Below are positions 31,026-38,972 of a stretch of DNA of 38,972 nucleotides, piece after piece. The notes below the pieces were generated by a model that saw only the letters and a program-made list of their open reading frames with translations, ran no database searches and had not been told where the DNA came from. Position numbers and translations under genes: made by a program. Position 1 is the first letter of the stretch. Each line of letters begins with the position of its first letter. The stretch is from Candidatus Lloydbacteria bacterium RIFCSPLOWO2_01_FULL_50_20. GTDB lineage: Bacteria > Patescibacteriota > Minisyncoccia > Phycocordibacterales > UBA6899. Location: assembly GCA_001821435.1 (NCBI GenBank), contig MHLP01000002.1:1-38972 (forward strand), in the 5' to 3' direction.

Positions 31026-32165
31026 CTATTTTGGCTTTGTCAGCGCGTCGATCCCCGGCAGAGTCTCATTCGCAAGATAATCAAGCATGGCGCCGCCACC
31101 GGTCGAAACGAATGAAAAGCGATCGGAGAAACCCATCTCATTGATGAGCGCAACGGTATCTCCCCCGCCGATGATGGATGTCGCCCGCGAATTGGCAATG
31201 AGTGACAGGAGTTCACGCGTTCCCTCCGTATAACCCGCCTCGTAATATCCCAGCGGACCATTCCACACGATAAGCGCCGCCCTCGCAACGATCTCTTCAA
31301 GTCCCTGGATCGTTTTCGTGCCGACGTCGACGATCATGTCTCCCTCTGCCACCCCGTCTACTCCTCTCACTTCGGCACCCGCCTCATTCTTCACCACGAC
31401 ATCCGAAGGAAGGATCAACCGTTCATGGGCGCTATAACTTTTTATGCCGTCGAGTTCGGCAAGGTCGATGACCGATCTCCCTACTTCATGTCCGCAGACT
31501 TTCAAAAAGTCGTTCGCTGCCACTCCGCCCACAAAGACATGATCTGCGACATTAAGAAATTTCTTGAGCAGCGGCATTTTTGTTGAAATTTTCGCGCCGC
31601 CAAGGATGAAAAGGAAAGGGTGTCCAGGCGTGAATGCAGCCGCCAACTGTTTCACTTCTTCCGCAAGAAGCAATCCTGCATAAGAAGGGAGGAGCGCCGT
31701 TATGCCGACGACCGACGCATGGGCGCGGTGCGAAACTCCGAACGCATCGTTCACGTAGATGTCGCCCAATGACGCGAGATAACTCGCGAATGAGGGATCA
31801 TTCTTTTCTTCCCCCGGATCGTGGCGCAGATTCTCAAGAAGGACAACATCCCCGTCGTGCATAGCGTTAATGACACGCACGTTCTCCGGGCTCGTGAGCC
31901 GGTCGAGGAATGTCAGGGGAAATTTCTTATTGAGCCATTTTGCGACCGGTCCAAGCGTATCTTCGGGTTTCCCTTTCCCGATGTGCGCCAAAAGTACCAC
32001 CCGCGCCCCTTTGTTCCGCAAAAGGTCTATCGTCGGGATCGATTGCTCGATGCGGTAGGCATCGCGCACCTCCCCCGCTTCAAGCGGCACGTTGAGATCC
32101 ACCCGCAACAATACGCGCTTGCCCGCGAGATCCTCCTGTTCGGAAATGAGCGGAAGAGCTTTCAT
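31026..32165 (-). CDS. pgk: Phosphoglycerate kinase
   Basis: 379 residues, slightly shorter than the usual ~390-400. Converts 1,3-bisphosphoglycerate and ADP to 3-phosphoglycerate and ATP in glycolysis. Motifs: LLRVDLNVPLEAG at the N-terminus, LLENLRHDPGEE, FILGGAKISTKMPLL, VWNGPLGYYE and IIGGGDTVAL followed by FVSTGGGAMLDYL. It lies 3 bases downstream of tpiA and is almost certainly in one operon with it. Confidence 0.98.
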   Translation of the reverse strand: MKALPLISEQEDLAGKRVLLRVDLNVPLEAGEVRDAYRIEQSIPTIDLLRNKGARVVLLAHIGKGKPEDTLGPVAKWLNKKFPLTFLDRLTSPENVRVINAMHDGDVVLLENLRHDPGEEKNDPSFASYLASLGDIYVNDAFGVSHRAHASVVGITALLPSYAGLLLAEEVKQLAAAFTPGHPFLFILGGAKISTKMPLLKKFLNVADHVFVGGVAANDFLKVCGHEVGRSVIDLAELDGIKSYSAHERLILPSDVVVKNEAGAEVRGVDGVAEGDMIVDVGTKTIQGLEEIVARAALIVWNGPLGYYEAGYTEGTRELLSLIANSRATSIIGGGDTVALINEMGFSDRFSFVSTGGGAMLDYLANETLPGIDALTKPK

Positions 32166-32168
32166 GAT

Positions 32169-32948
32169 TCAGCGACTATTCTGCGCGGCCATAATGATCC
32201 TGGAAAATTTCTCCGCGTCGAGGCTTGCGCGTCCGACGAGAAAACCGTCCGCACCGCCTAGAGATAAGAATCCCTCGGCATTACGGTCGTCAACGGAACC
32301 GCCATAAAGAATAGGGATCGCAAAACCGGCTTTTTTGCCGAAACGATCCACAAGATTCCTTCGGATGAAAATGCTCATTTCACGAAAATCTTTCGGTAGA
32401 GCGGCACGAAGTGCTTTTGCGCCGATCGCCCAGATGGGTTCGTACGCAATGATGAGATGCTTCGTCTCGCTTTTCGGGAGACCGGCAAGCGATGCGCGGA
32501 GTTCTTTCCCCACTTCGGTAAAATACGTGCCCGCATCATCCCGAACATGTTCTCCGACACAGAGAATGACCTTTAAGTTCGCTTTCACCGCAGCAATGAT
32601 CTTTTGCGCGACCACCGTATCATCTTCTCCGAGCGCACGGCGTTCGGAATGTCCCAAAATCACATAGGCCACGCCGAGATCTTTCAATGCGGCGGGTGAT
32701 ATTTCTCCCGTGAATGCTCCTTCATCGGTAATGAAGGCATTCTGCGCACCGACTGCTATCGGAGATCTTTTGAGCTGTCCCAGGAGCGGAGCGACAAAAC
32801 AGGCTGGCGGGCAAAGGACCACTTTGATCTGCCCGCGTCGTCCGCGCAAGTGGGCGCGGGTGCCGTTCTTTTTTATGGCTTCGGCGATCTTTTTCCCCGC
32901 GGAGAGGGTCTTGGGATACATCTTCCAGTTTCCGACAACAAGTTTCAT
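32169..32948 (-). CDS. tpiA: Triosephosphate isomerase
   Basis: 259 residues. Interconverts dihydroxyacetone phosphate and glyceraldehyde 3-phosphate. Motifs: VVGNWKMYPK (substrate Asn and Lys), VILGHSERRALGEDD (catalytic His), IIAYEPIWAIG (catalytic Glu) and LYGGSVDDRNAEGFLSLGGADGFLVGRAS (phosphate loop). A short basic insert (GTRAHLRGRRGQIK) near residue 35 differs from typical bacterial enzymes. First gene of the tpiA-pgk pair. Confidence 0.98.
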   Translation of the reverse strand: MKLVVGNWKMYPKTLSAGKKIAEAIKKNGTRAHLRGRRGQIKVVLCPPACFVAPLLGQLKRSPIAVGAQNAFITDEGAFTGEISPAALKDLGVAYVILGHSERRALGEDDTVVAQKIIAAVKANLKVILCVGEHVRDDAGTYFTEVGKELRASLAGLPKSETKHLIIAYEPIWAIGAKALRAALPKDFREMSIFIRRNLVDRFGKKAGFAIPILYGGSVDDRNAEGFLSLGGADGFLVGRASLDAEKFSRIIMAAQNSR

Positions 32949-33022
32949 GGAGACAGTATAACCCGAAATACGGACTAAAAACCAGAAATCATTCGCTCTT
33001 GTCCGCCACGCACCGCCACCCG

Positions 33023-34888
33023 CTAATATTCACTCCAGCGGTTGGTGTTCCATGCACCAGTGACACCGGACGGTTCAGGCATAAACGAAAGAGTCGCCAC
33101 ATCGTTGTTATAAAGGATCTTCGAACCGTTTTGGAGCTGGATCATGTACCCCACTACCGCCGTAACAACCGCACCGTTCGAAATATCGATAAGCGAATCG
33201 GTTGCGTAAAAAAGCGCTCCGTCAACATTGTTCTCGACCGCGATCGCACTGCCGTTGGTTGAACATCCCGATCCTTCTCCCCCAAGACAACCTTTTTTGG
33301 TCGAAAGCATCATGAGGTAGCTTCCTGGGACTCCCGAGCCTGAAAGCGTCGCAAGGCCGCGGACACGGATATATCCGTCCGCAATGACCACACAGCTGTT
33401 CCCGAGATATGTGAAAGCGCACTGAACCTTTCCTTTGTTCTCGATGATGATATCTCCGGTGACGTGGAGCGTTCCGTTTACCGTGAGCACTTTTGTCGGG
33501 TCGTTGCCTCCGTCGACATGAAGATCGCCGGAGATCTTTTTTGGCCCAAGTGATAACGGGAGCTCGTTACATTCTGGAAGACCTCCGCTACCGCAGTCTC
33601 CATTAATTGTCCCCCCAGTCGCAGCATCAGATTTCCATTGTGTGATGGTGGACGTCGAGATCGGGAGCGGCACATAAGGAGGTGTCAGCGACCCCGGATA
33701 TGAGACACCGGACACCGTAGAGCCAGAGATCGTTTGATAGTACGCATCACCTCCGATAGCTGCATCGGTGATCGCATCCGCTTTCGCGATCCCCGATACA
33801 GAAACCTCATTGATCTTACTTATTCCTCCGCCAAGTGTGATCTTAAACGTTACATCTTCCGTAACGGCGGTCCACGCACCTGCCGCTGACCAGTCTTCTT
33901 TATAGAGCGTCGAACCGACGGGATAATGATCGGCATTCCCCCGGCACCAATACCAATATTTTGAATTATCCTGTGCCGTATCAAATACGATCCAATACGT
34001 CGTTTCCGGATCAAGTACGGGCGGATCCCCAAACGAAATATTCACCCAGCTGTAGGAAGTGCCAACACTCGAATAGTTTAATTCCTGCGATGCGATCGCG
34101 GTCGTTGACGGCTGTCCGCTATTATCTTCGGCAATGCGAATGTATCCGTCTTTGGGATTATTGTTTCGTTTCATATAAACGGATATTTTTGCAAGTGGCA
34201 TGCTTGTTGTCGCCGATATGACAAAACTTTGAGCAAAGTCTATCCCCGGTTCCGTCCTGCCGACCGACTCGTCGATCGCGCATACTGTTGAGCTTGCGAA
34301 CGGATCGGCCATTAAACCGGATGACGAGATCGCATTTCCGGTCACGCTTACGCCATTCGCCCCGATGATCTGCCCATCGGAATAAATACCGCCATGGACC
34401 AGTCCGACGGCGTTTATTTTCGCCTGCTCTTTCATGGTGATCCCCCCCTCGCCCACCTGCGCGCCGTATGGAAAAGTGACGGTCTTATTTTTTGAGATCG
34501 AAAGATAGATCTTGCGTATCTCATTTTTTGCATCGCCCGTGGCATACACATCTCTTTGCGTCTCTGAAATATCCACAACATTTACTGTTGATGAAGCATG
34601 GTTGAGCTCGATCGTTTGCTGAGCCGGAACGAGTTTTCCCGTGATCGTCCGGTAAAAAATATCCTCTATCCCCGCTTCCGCCGCAACATAGGAAGATTTC
34701 GATGTCGCGAGCGTCTGATATGTGCGCAATTCAACGATCGCCCCGATAGTCGCCGATTGGATGATCGCAACCGATATCATCACAAAGAATAAAATAACGA
34801 TGATGAGTGCGGCACCCTTCTGTTGCTGTTTTAGGAAAGAGATCCTCAGGCGGCATTTTTCTTTCACACTGAAAATTTCATTGAACAT
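33023..34888 (-). CDS. PilX-like minor pilin with a large surface domain
   Basis: 621 residues. The N-terminus has the type IV prepilin pattern without Glu5: QQQKGAALIIVILFFVMISV (cleavage after Gly25), as in PilX-type proteins. Residues ~45-160 continue the pilin part (YVAAEAGIEDIFYRT). A further ~150 residues (VGRTEPGIDFAQSFVISATT to WCRGNADHYPVGSTLYKEDW) look like a beta-sandwich carbohydrate- or surface-binding module, followed by a beta-helical region containing LHVTGDIIIENKG. It is the last gene of the minor pilin cluster and probably sits at the pilus tip, contacting surfaces, cells or DNA. Confidence 0.85.
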   Translation of the reverse strand: MFNEIFSVKEKCRLRISFLKQQQKGAALIIVILFFVMISVAIIQSATIGAIVELRTYQTLATSKSSYVAAEAGIEDIFYRTITGKLVPAQQTIELNHASSTVNVVDISETQRDVYATGDAKNEIRKIYLSISKNKTVTFPYGAQVGEGGITMKEQAKINAVGLVHGGIYSDGQIIGANGVSVTGNAISSSGLMADPFASSTVCAIDESVGRTEPGIDFAQSFVISATTSMPLAKISVYMKRNNNPKDGYIRIAEDNSGQPSTTAIASQELNYSSVGTSYSWVNISFGDPPVLDPETTYWIVFDTAQDNSKYWYWCRGNADHYPVGSTLYKEDWSAAGAWTAVTEDVTFKITLGGGISKINEVSVSGIAKADAITDAAIGGDAYYQTISGSTVSGVSYPGSLTPPYVPLPISTSTITQWKSDAATGGTINGDCGSGGLPECNELPLSLGPKKISGDLHVDGGNDPTKVLTVNGTLHVTGDIIIENKGKVQCAFTYLGNSCVVIADGYIRVRGLATLSGSGVPGSYLMMLSTKKGCLGGEGSGCSTNGSAIAVENNVDGALFYATDSLIDISNGAVVTAVVGYMIQLQNGSKILYNNDVATLSFMPEPSGVTGAWNTNRWSEY

Positions 34889-34899
34889 TGTCGTCGAAA

Positions 34900-35457
34900 T
34901 TAATAGGAACCGCGTAATATGACCGTGTCATAAAAATGATCGACCGCATCAACTCCTCCGCGTGCAGATGAAAGATGAAGCTCTATTTTGACCCCGACGG
35001 TGGTTCCGACATCGACATACCGGAATACCAGCGCATCAATCGAGGTTTTCGCCGACATGAGCGAACCCTTATCGACGCCGTCTTCCTTCAGGTGAAGCGT
35101 CGATCCGTTCACATAATATTCTACGGTCAGCGGAGTTCCTGACGCGGAGACCGTATTTAAAGTCAGTCTTCCTGGGTGAATATCAAAAGTGCTGTTCGCA
35201 AGATCAATGAACGCCGCACTTCTTACGTCGCGCGTCAAACGCTCTATGATCCCCACGGATGAATCATTGATATCGCGGGCAATGCGGAGCGCATTGAACG
35301 ACTGGATCGCCTGAAAAAGCATATTCATCGACATCACCGACATCGTTGAAAAGAGCGCAACATAAAGGACGACCTCGATCAATGTAAACCCCGTACGGAA
35401 AATTCGCTCACGGTAAAAGGTGAGCACATTCGTTTTGGCTTGAAAAAATAAGCGCAT
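34900..35457 (-). CDS. Minor pilin, PilW/GspJ type
   Basis: About 185 residues from the ATG at 35457; a longer start at 35538 is possible. Prepilin motif: RTGFTLIEVVLYVALFSTM (cleavage after Gly, with the essential Glu5). The C-terminal part has beta strands (LTVEYYVNGSTLHLK). PilW/GspJ-type pilins form the pilus tip complex with the neighbouring ones. It lies 11 bases upstream of the PilX-like gene. Confidence 0.9.
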   Translation of the reverse strand: MRLFFQAKTNVLTFYRERIFRTGFTLIEVVLYVALFSTMSVMSMNMLFQAIQSFNALRIARDINDSSVGIIERLTRDVRSAAFIDLANSTFDIHPGRLTLNTVSASGTPLTVEYYVNGSTLHLKEDGVDKGSLMSAKTSIDALVFRYVDVGTTVGVKIELHLSSARGGVDAVDHFYDTVILRGSY

Positions 35458-35539
35458 GAACAAATGCTCACTCGTGCTCTTTTCTCGTACTGAGGTGAGC
35501 CCTTTTTCCGGCTTCTTTTGTCCTTGGAGGAAAAGCATA

Positions 35540-36067
35540 TCAATTGGTGAGGAGGTTCGTAATATATGTTTCCGCGATATCCGGCGTCGCCGCTCCTCCT
35601 CCTTCGACCGGCCAAGTCACCGAGACCGTGACCTTTCTCGTCCCATCATCAAGAGTGCCCGATGAAGCGATGTTGTCCGATCCGTCACGACGCACTTCTG
35701 CGATCCGAAAAGACCGCTCGAAAATATTTTCAATTTTCTGCGGAGTTGTTGTCGACATCCAGAGTGTTCCCGACCAATAAAGATAATAGGTGGTTGTCGT
35801 CGAAAGCGTTGCGATATTGCCGGACCAGCTCTGATCCCGGAGCATCTTTATCGCTTCAAGCCCTTCTTCAAGCAGAAAACCGGATTGAATATGCCGCGTC
35901 GTGTTCTCCGACACATCAAGCGCTTTTTTGTAATACATTGCGATAGAAACAAGAGAGATCGTGATCATTGAAGCGGCGACAACGATCTCGATCAGGGTAA
36001 ACCCCGTCTGTCTTTTCATCTTCACTGGATGCGGTTGGGTAAATTTTTTCATAAATTGCTCGATCAT
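35540..36067 (-). CDS. Minor pilin, PilV/GspI type
   Basis: 175 residues. Prepilin motif: QTGFTLIEIVVAASMITISL, cleaved after Gly, with Glu5. Mature part contains LLEEGLEAIKMLRDQSWSG, typical of PilV-like pilins. The ATG overlaps the stop of the upstream GspH-type gene (ATGA, 36064-36067), so translation is coupled. Confidence 0.9.
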   Translation of the reverse strand: MIEQFMKKFTQPHPVKMKRQTGFTLIEIVVAASMITISLVSIAMYYKKALDVSENTTRHIQSGFLLEEGLEAIKMLRDQSWSGNIATLSTTTTYYLYWSGTLWMSTTTPQKIENIFERSFRIAEVRRDGSDNIASSGTLDDGTRKVTVSVTWPVEGGGAATPDIAETYITNLLTN

Positions 36068-36531
36068 ATCGATGTCGCCCCGGTCTGATTGATAGTTATG
36101 GTCGTTTTTGTGTCATGATTTCCCGCCACGCGGATATCGAATGTTCCATAATTATCGGTCGCACCGGTGAGCCGCCTGTAAAAGATCGTACTCCCGCCCC
36201 CGCTCAGTGCGACGTTCGCGATCTCAATATTCGGCGGAAATACGTAATGAATGTTCCCGGGATCATTGTCCCCGGGATAGGTTGCGCCTTCGAAATAAAT
36301 GACCTCATTCGTCTTCAGTTGAACGCCGTAAGTCATGTCATTCTTTGATGAGATCGTGTCGAGATGCGCCGCACTGAATGCTGCGAGTGTTTTTTCGACA
36401 ACCGCGCCGAGCGTCTGGCGTGAACGGAAATCGCTGAATGCGGCAAGCACAAAGGTCGCAATGGTCCCGAGGATAGCAAGCGCAAACAGTATCTCAATGG
36501 TGGTGATTCCCCGAATAGATAATGAAAGGCG
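36064..36531 (-). CDS. Minor pilin, GspH/FimT type
   Basis: 155 residues from the ATG at 36531 (GTG at 36561 is an alternative with a 10-residue longer leader). Prepilin motif: IRGITTIEILFALAILGTI, with cleavage after Gly and Glu5. The C-terminal region is beta-rich (FDIRVAGNHDTKTTITIN). First minor pilin after PilC; 4-base overlap with the next gene. Confidence 0.9.
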   Translation of the reverse strand, partial: RLSLSIRGITTIEILFALAILGTIATFVLAAFSDFRSRQTLGAVVEKTLAAFSAAHLDTISSKNDMTYGVQLKTNEVIYFEGATYPGDNDPGNIHYVFPPNIEIANVALSGGGSTIFYRRLTGATDNYGTFDIRVAGNHDTKTTITINQTGATSI

Positions 36532-36566
36532 CATGGTGCAAGAAAATGGGGTCTTTTTCACAGGGG

Positions 36567-37784
36567 TTAAATGCTGTCCATCAAGGAGTACATCGGACTG
36601 ATCATTGCCATCGCGAAAATACCGACGAAAACACCGATCGTGACCATGAGCAAGGGTTCGATCAGTTTTGACATGTCTGAAGTCGCCTGATCGACATCGT
36701 CTTCATAGAACACCGCGATCTTGAGCAGCATATCGGAAAGCCGACCGGTCTCCTCGCCGACTTCCATCATATCGCCGACCATAATGGGGTAGATCTCCGG
36801 ATGATCCATAAAGACCTTCGAGAGCGGATCGCCTTTTTGCACTCCTTTTTTCGCCTGCTCAAGTGTCTCCTTGTAAAACACATTGGAGACGACATCCTGA
36901 GTGATCTCGATAGCGTGCACAATGTCGACGCCGGCGGAAATAAGCGACGACATTGTGCGCGTCACCAGCGCGGAATTGAATTCCTTGATCAACTTACCGA
37001 AGATCGGAAGCCGGAGTGCTGTCCATGAAATTGCCCGATCGCCGACTTTTGTGCGCGCAAACCACCAGGTGATCCCCGAAACGCCGAACAACGCGATAAT
37101 GGAAAGCAAAAGCTGGTTCTGAAGAAAATCACTGATCGCAATGATGCTTTTTGTCAGTGTCGGGAGCGGCACATTCATTTCTTTGAATGTCTGCGAAAGC
37201 CCGGGAACGACATAGAGCATCATCAGGATGCCGACCACGAACATCACGAGAAGAATGACCGCGGGATAGGTCATTGCTCCGCGTATCTTTTTCTTGAGCG
37301 TGTAGGTCTTTTCCATCTGACTGCCGACGACATTGAGCGCCTCGACCAGCCCGCCGGATTCTTCTCCCGCGCGTACCATAAAAATGAAGACTGACGGAAA
37401 TACGTCGTTCCACTTCTGTAGTGCATCGGAGAATGAGGAGCCTTTGTTGATGTCATCGACGATCGACTGCAGGACCATGCGGAACTTGGGATTCTTTGTC
37501 TGTTTGAAGAAGACCTGAAGCGCTCGGGAAAGGGCGAGTCCGGCCTCGATCATCACCGCCATATTGCGCGCGAAGAGGATCTTTTCGCGCAAAGTCACGC
37601 GTGAAAGATACGCATTGATCTTATCCATACTGAAGCCGCCTCTCGTGATCTCCGTTGCAGTCAAAAGCAGTTTCTCCTGCGCTTTCATGTCTTTGGCAAG
37701 GTCGAACTTGCTTGCCGCCTCGACAACGCCAGTGACCTCTTCGCCGGTCGCAACCAATTGCGCTTTATAGGAGTACTTGGGCAT
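36567..37784 (-). CDS. pilC: Type IV pilus inner-membrane platform protein PilC/GspF
   Basis: 405 residues with two tandem T2SSF domains. N-terminal part: YSYKAQLVATGEEVTGVVEA. First domain about 60-185 (FARNMAVMIEAGLALSRAL), second about 265-385 (RTMSSLISAGVDIVHAIEI, GEETGRLSDMLLKIA). Membrane helices at about 165-190, 215-240 and 375-395. It links the assembly ATPase to the pilus. It heads the operon with the minor pilins downstream. No assembly ATPase, PilD or PilM-type genes are visible here. Confidence 0.96.
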   Translation of the reverse strand: MPKYSYKAQLVATGEEVTGVVEAASKFDLAKDMKAQEKLLLTATEITRGGFSMDKINAYLSRVTLREKILFARNMAVMIEAGLALSRALQVFFKQTKNPKFRMVLQSIVDDINKGSSFSDALQKWNDVFPSVFIFMVRAGEESGGLVEALNVVGSQMEKTYTLKKKIRGAMTYPAVILLVMFVVGILMMLYVVPGLSQTFKEMNVPLPTLTKSIIAISDFLQNQLLLSIIALFGVSGITWWFARTKVGDRAISWTALRLPIFGKLIKEFNSALVTRTMSSLISAGVDIVHAIEITQDVVSNVFYKETLEQAKKGVQKGDPLSKVFMDHPEIYPIMVGDMMEVGEETGRLSDMLLKIAVFYEDDVDQATSDMSKLIEPLLMVTIGVFVGIFAMAMISPMYSLMDSI

Positions 37785-37945
37785 ATATTTTCTTAACGAG
37801 CATGGCGAGCTTTAGAAAATAAAGCCCCGTACCGTTTTACTGATAAGGCAAGTTGACCAAAGAGCAAGACCCCCCGTTTCAGGCTCTATTACAATAACGG
37901 CTGTTGATTCGTAAAACTGGTGCTGGGGCATACTTGTTTCATTAT

Positions 37946-37973
37946 ATGACAATTGCGGAAAACGCGATACAAT
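37946..37973 (+). promoter_or_regulatory. Promoter of the TrmB-type regulator (short leader)
   Basis: ATGACA (37946-37951), 16-base spacer and TACAAT (37968-37973); five of six consensus bases in each. Transcription would begin ~4 bases before the ATG at 37984. Confidence 0.7.
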
Positions 37974-37983
37974 AATTCCATCT

Positions 37984-38727
37984 ATGCTCGAAAAATATCT
38001 TGAAGAACTGGGGCTTTCCGACAAAGAAGCAAGCGTCTACCTCGCGCTCCTCCAATTTGAGAGCGCCTCGCCGGCGCAGGTCGCGGAGAAAACGAAATTG
38101 AATCGCTCAACAGTCTATGTCGTGCTCGAATCCCTCGAAAAGAAAGGTCTTGCGAGCGAAACTGATTCCGGAAAGAAGATCCACTACCAAGCCGCTGCGC
38201 CGGAGCGCCTAGAGACCTACGTCGAACAGCAGCAACTCAAGCTTGAAGAAATGGGGCGGCGGCTTAAAGATATCATTCCACAGATCAAAAGTGTCGGACG
38301 AGAGTCGGGCGAACGTCCAGTGGTAAAATTTCTGGATGGAAAAGACGCGGCACTGAAAAATAACCTTGATTTCTTTGAATCCTACGATGAGAAAGGTACG
38401 GCGTACTTCTTTTTTAACCGTGACCTTATCGAAGAAGTATTTACGCCAAAAGAGCTCGAAGCGGTCCAAAAGATCAGGCCCAAAAAGGCGATACGGGGAA
38501 AATCTCTTTACGTTTCATCCCAAACGACACTCCCTTCAAATGAACTCACTGAGCGGAAAAAGATCGATGGAGCACAGTATCCCATCAATTGCGATATGTC
38601 TATTTACGAGGATCGTGTGCAGATCGTGACGCTTGGAAAATCGGTCTCGACCATATATATCAAGAGTAAAGATGTCGCCGAAACATTACGATCGCTCTTC
38701 CGGCTCGCATTTGAAAATTTAAAATAA
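37984..38727 (+). CDS. TrmB-family transcriptional regulator
   Basis: 247 residues. N-terminal winged HTH of the TrmB type: LEKYLEELGLSDKEASVYLALL, then SPAQVAEKTKLNRSTVYVVLESLEKKGL (recognition helix in LNRSTVY). The C-terminal domain (VVKFLDGKDAALKNNLDFFES, DRVQIVTLGKSVSTIYIKSKD) is typical of the family's effector-binding part. TrmB proteins often sense sugars, but the C-terminal domain is compact and the ligand cannot be predicted. It is divergent from the pilus operon, which could be a target. Confidence 0.9.
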   Translation: MLEKYLEELGLSDKEASVYLALLQFESASPAQVAEKTKLNRSTVYVVLESLEKKGLASETDSGKKIHYQAAAPERLETYVEQQQLKLEEMGRRLKDIIPQIKSVGRESGERPVVKFLDGKDAALKNNLDFFESYDEKGTAYFFFNRDLIEEVFTPKELEAVQKIRPKKAIRGKSLYVSSQTTLPSNELTERKKIDGAQYPINCDMSIYEDRVQIVTLGKSVSTIYIKSKDVAETLRSLFRLAFENLK

Positions 38728-38736
38728 ACAAAATAA

Positions 38737-38776
38737 AAAGCCGAACGGGGGGGAACCTTGTTCCCCGTTCGGCTTT
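38737..38776. terminator. Bidirectional intrinsic terminator
   Basis: AAAGCCGAACGGGG (38737-38750) pairs perfectly with CCCCGTTCGGCTTT (38763-38776). The A-rich left side gives a T-rich tail on the minus strand, so it can end transcripts from both directions. Confidence 0.9.
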
Positions 38777-38816
38777 CGTCTACATCATTCAGATCTCCGT
38801 ATGTTCACAAACGACT

Positions 38817-38892
38817 CCTTTAAACACTGCATCGTGGAATGTCTCTCCTAAATAAGGAGACGAGACATTTATAGAGAACCCAGGTTTAAAGG
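38817..38892. repeat. Nested inverted repeat near the right edge
   Basis: CCTTTAAAC (38817-38825) and GTTTAAAGG (38884-38892) are perfect 9-base arms; TGTCTC (about 38839-38844) and GAGACA (about 38863-38868) lie inside, with TCTCC/GGAGA nested again. It lies in the region after the stop of the partial gene at 38901 and before the terminator. Confidence 0.5.
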
Positions 38893-38900
38893 AAGAATCG

Positions 38901-38972
38901 TCAGGCTGAATCAGTCTTCTCCTCTGAGTATTTCTTAAATGAGTTTGTATCTTCTGTCACGGCGCAAACCGC
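38901..38972 (-). CDS. C-terminal end of an unidentified protein (partial)
   Basis: An open minus-strand frame enters from the right edge and stops at TGA 38901-38903. Visible residues: AVCAVTEDTNSFKKYSEEKT, then DSA. Charged composition looks like a real C-terminus, but only 23 residues are seen. A second start-less frame continues to 38789, so the exact gene end is uncertain. Confidence 0.35.
   Translation of the reverse strand, partial: AVCAVTEDTNSFKKYSEEKTDSA

Noticed and set aside
1-38972. CRISPR array or cas genes
   Set aside because: No regularly spaced direct repeats and no Cas proteins seen.

Overview
The window looks like a chromosome segment of a Patescibacteria/CPR (Parcubacteria-type) bacterium. 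The signs are short, compact genes, several starts that appear leaderless, a type IV pilus cluster beside comEC, a lone PduO-type corrinoid adenosyltransferase, an RNase HI with a C-terminal viroplasmin-like tail, and lower glycolysis genes. TGA is used as a stop throughout, so this is code 11. This placement is inference; there is no rRNA or ribosomal protein gene in the window to confirm it.

Left part, about 1-17,302: an integrated mobile element with cargo. Its right boundary is clear: a large serine recombinase preceded by a small excisionase-like HTH gene, with the recombinase reading frame ending inside the 3' end of a tRNA-His gene (17,276-17,349, minus strand). Upstream lie a P4-type primase-polymerase/helicase, a DUF5659-like protein, a winged-helix-like protein, a zinc-ribbon protein and two tiny genes. 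No capsid, tail, portal or conjugation genes are visible, so it resembles a P4-like satellite or integrative plasmid. The left end is not in the window. The extreme left (1-613) holds decayed gene fragments.

Cargo: (i) a tight five-gene minus-strand operon (7,479 to 2,339) encoding an HTH regulator, a large SF1 helicase with an N-terminal zinc finger and C-terminal Vsr/DUF559-like nuclease, a membrane-anchored protein, a PD-(D/E)XK nuclease and a hypothetical protein, with a perfect palindrome at its promoter; this is a candidate anti-phage or DNA-processing system. (ii) A PemK/MazF-family toxin without a protein antitoxin, followed on the same strand by a structured RNA (about 2,118-2,249) with its own putative promoter and an intrinsic terminator; this is the best candidate for an undescribed toxin/RNA pair. 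(iii) A membrane-anchored trypsin-like protease preceded by a strongly folded leader (10,930-11,026), followed by small membrane and Cys-rich proteins.

Right part, about 17,350-38,972: chromosomal genes. These are a DUF2238 membrane protein; PduO; a minimal CDF-like transporter; a secreted metallopeptidase plus lipoprotein pair; DedA; ComEC; RNase HI; RecJ; a HIT protein; a Cys/Met PLP enzyme; a lipoprotein; tpiA-pgk; a minor-pilin cluster with PilC; and a TrmB-type regulator. ComEC, RecJ and the pilus genes together fit DNA uptake and processing. Several short genes (7,300-7,479; 12,325-12,483; 14,683-14,805; 15,520-15,696) were found by direct reading.
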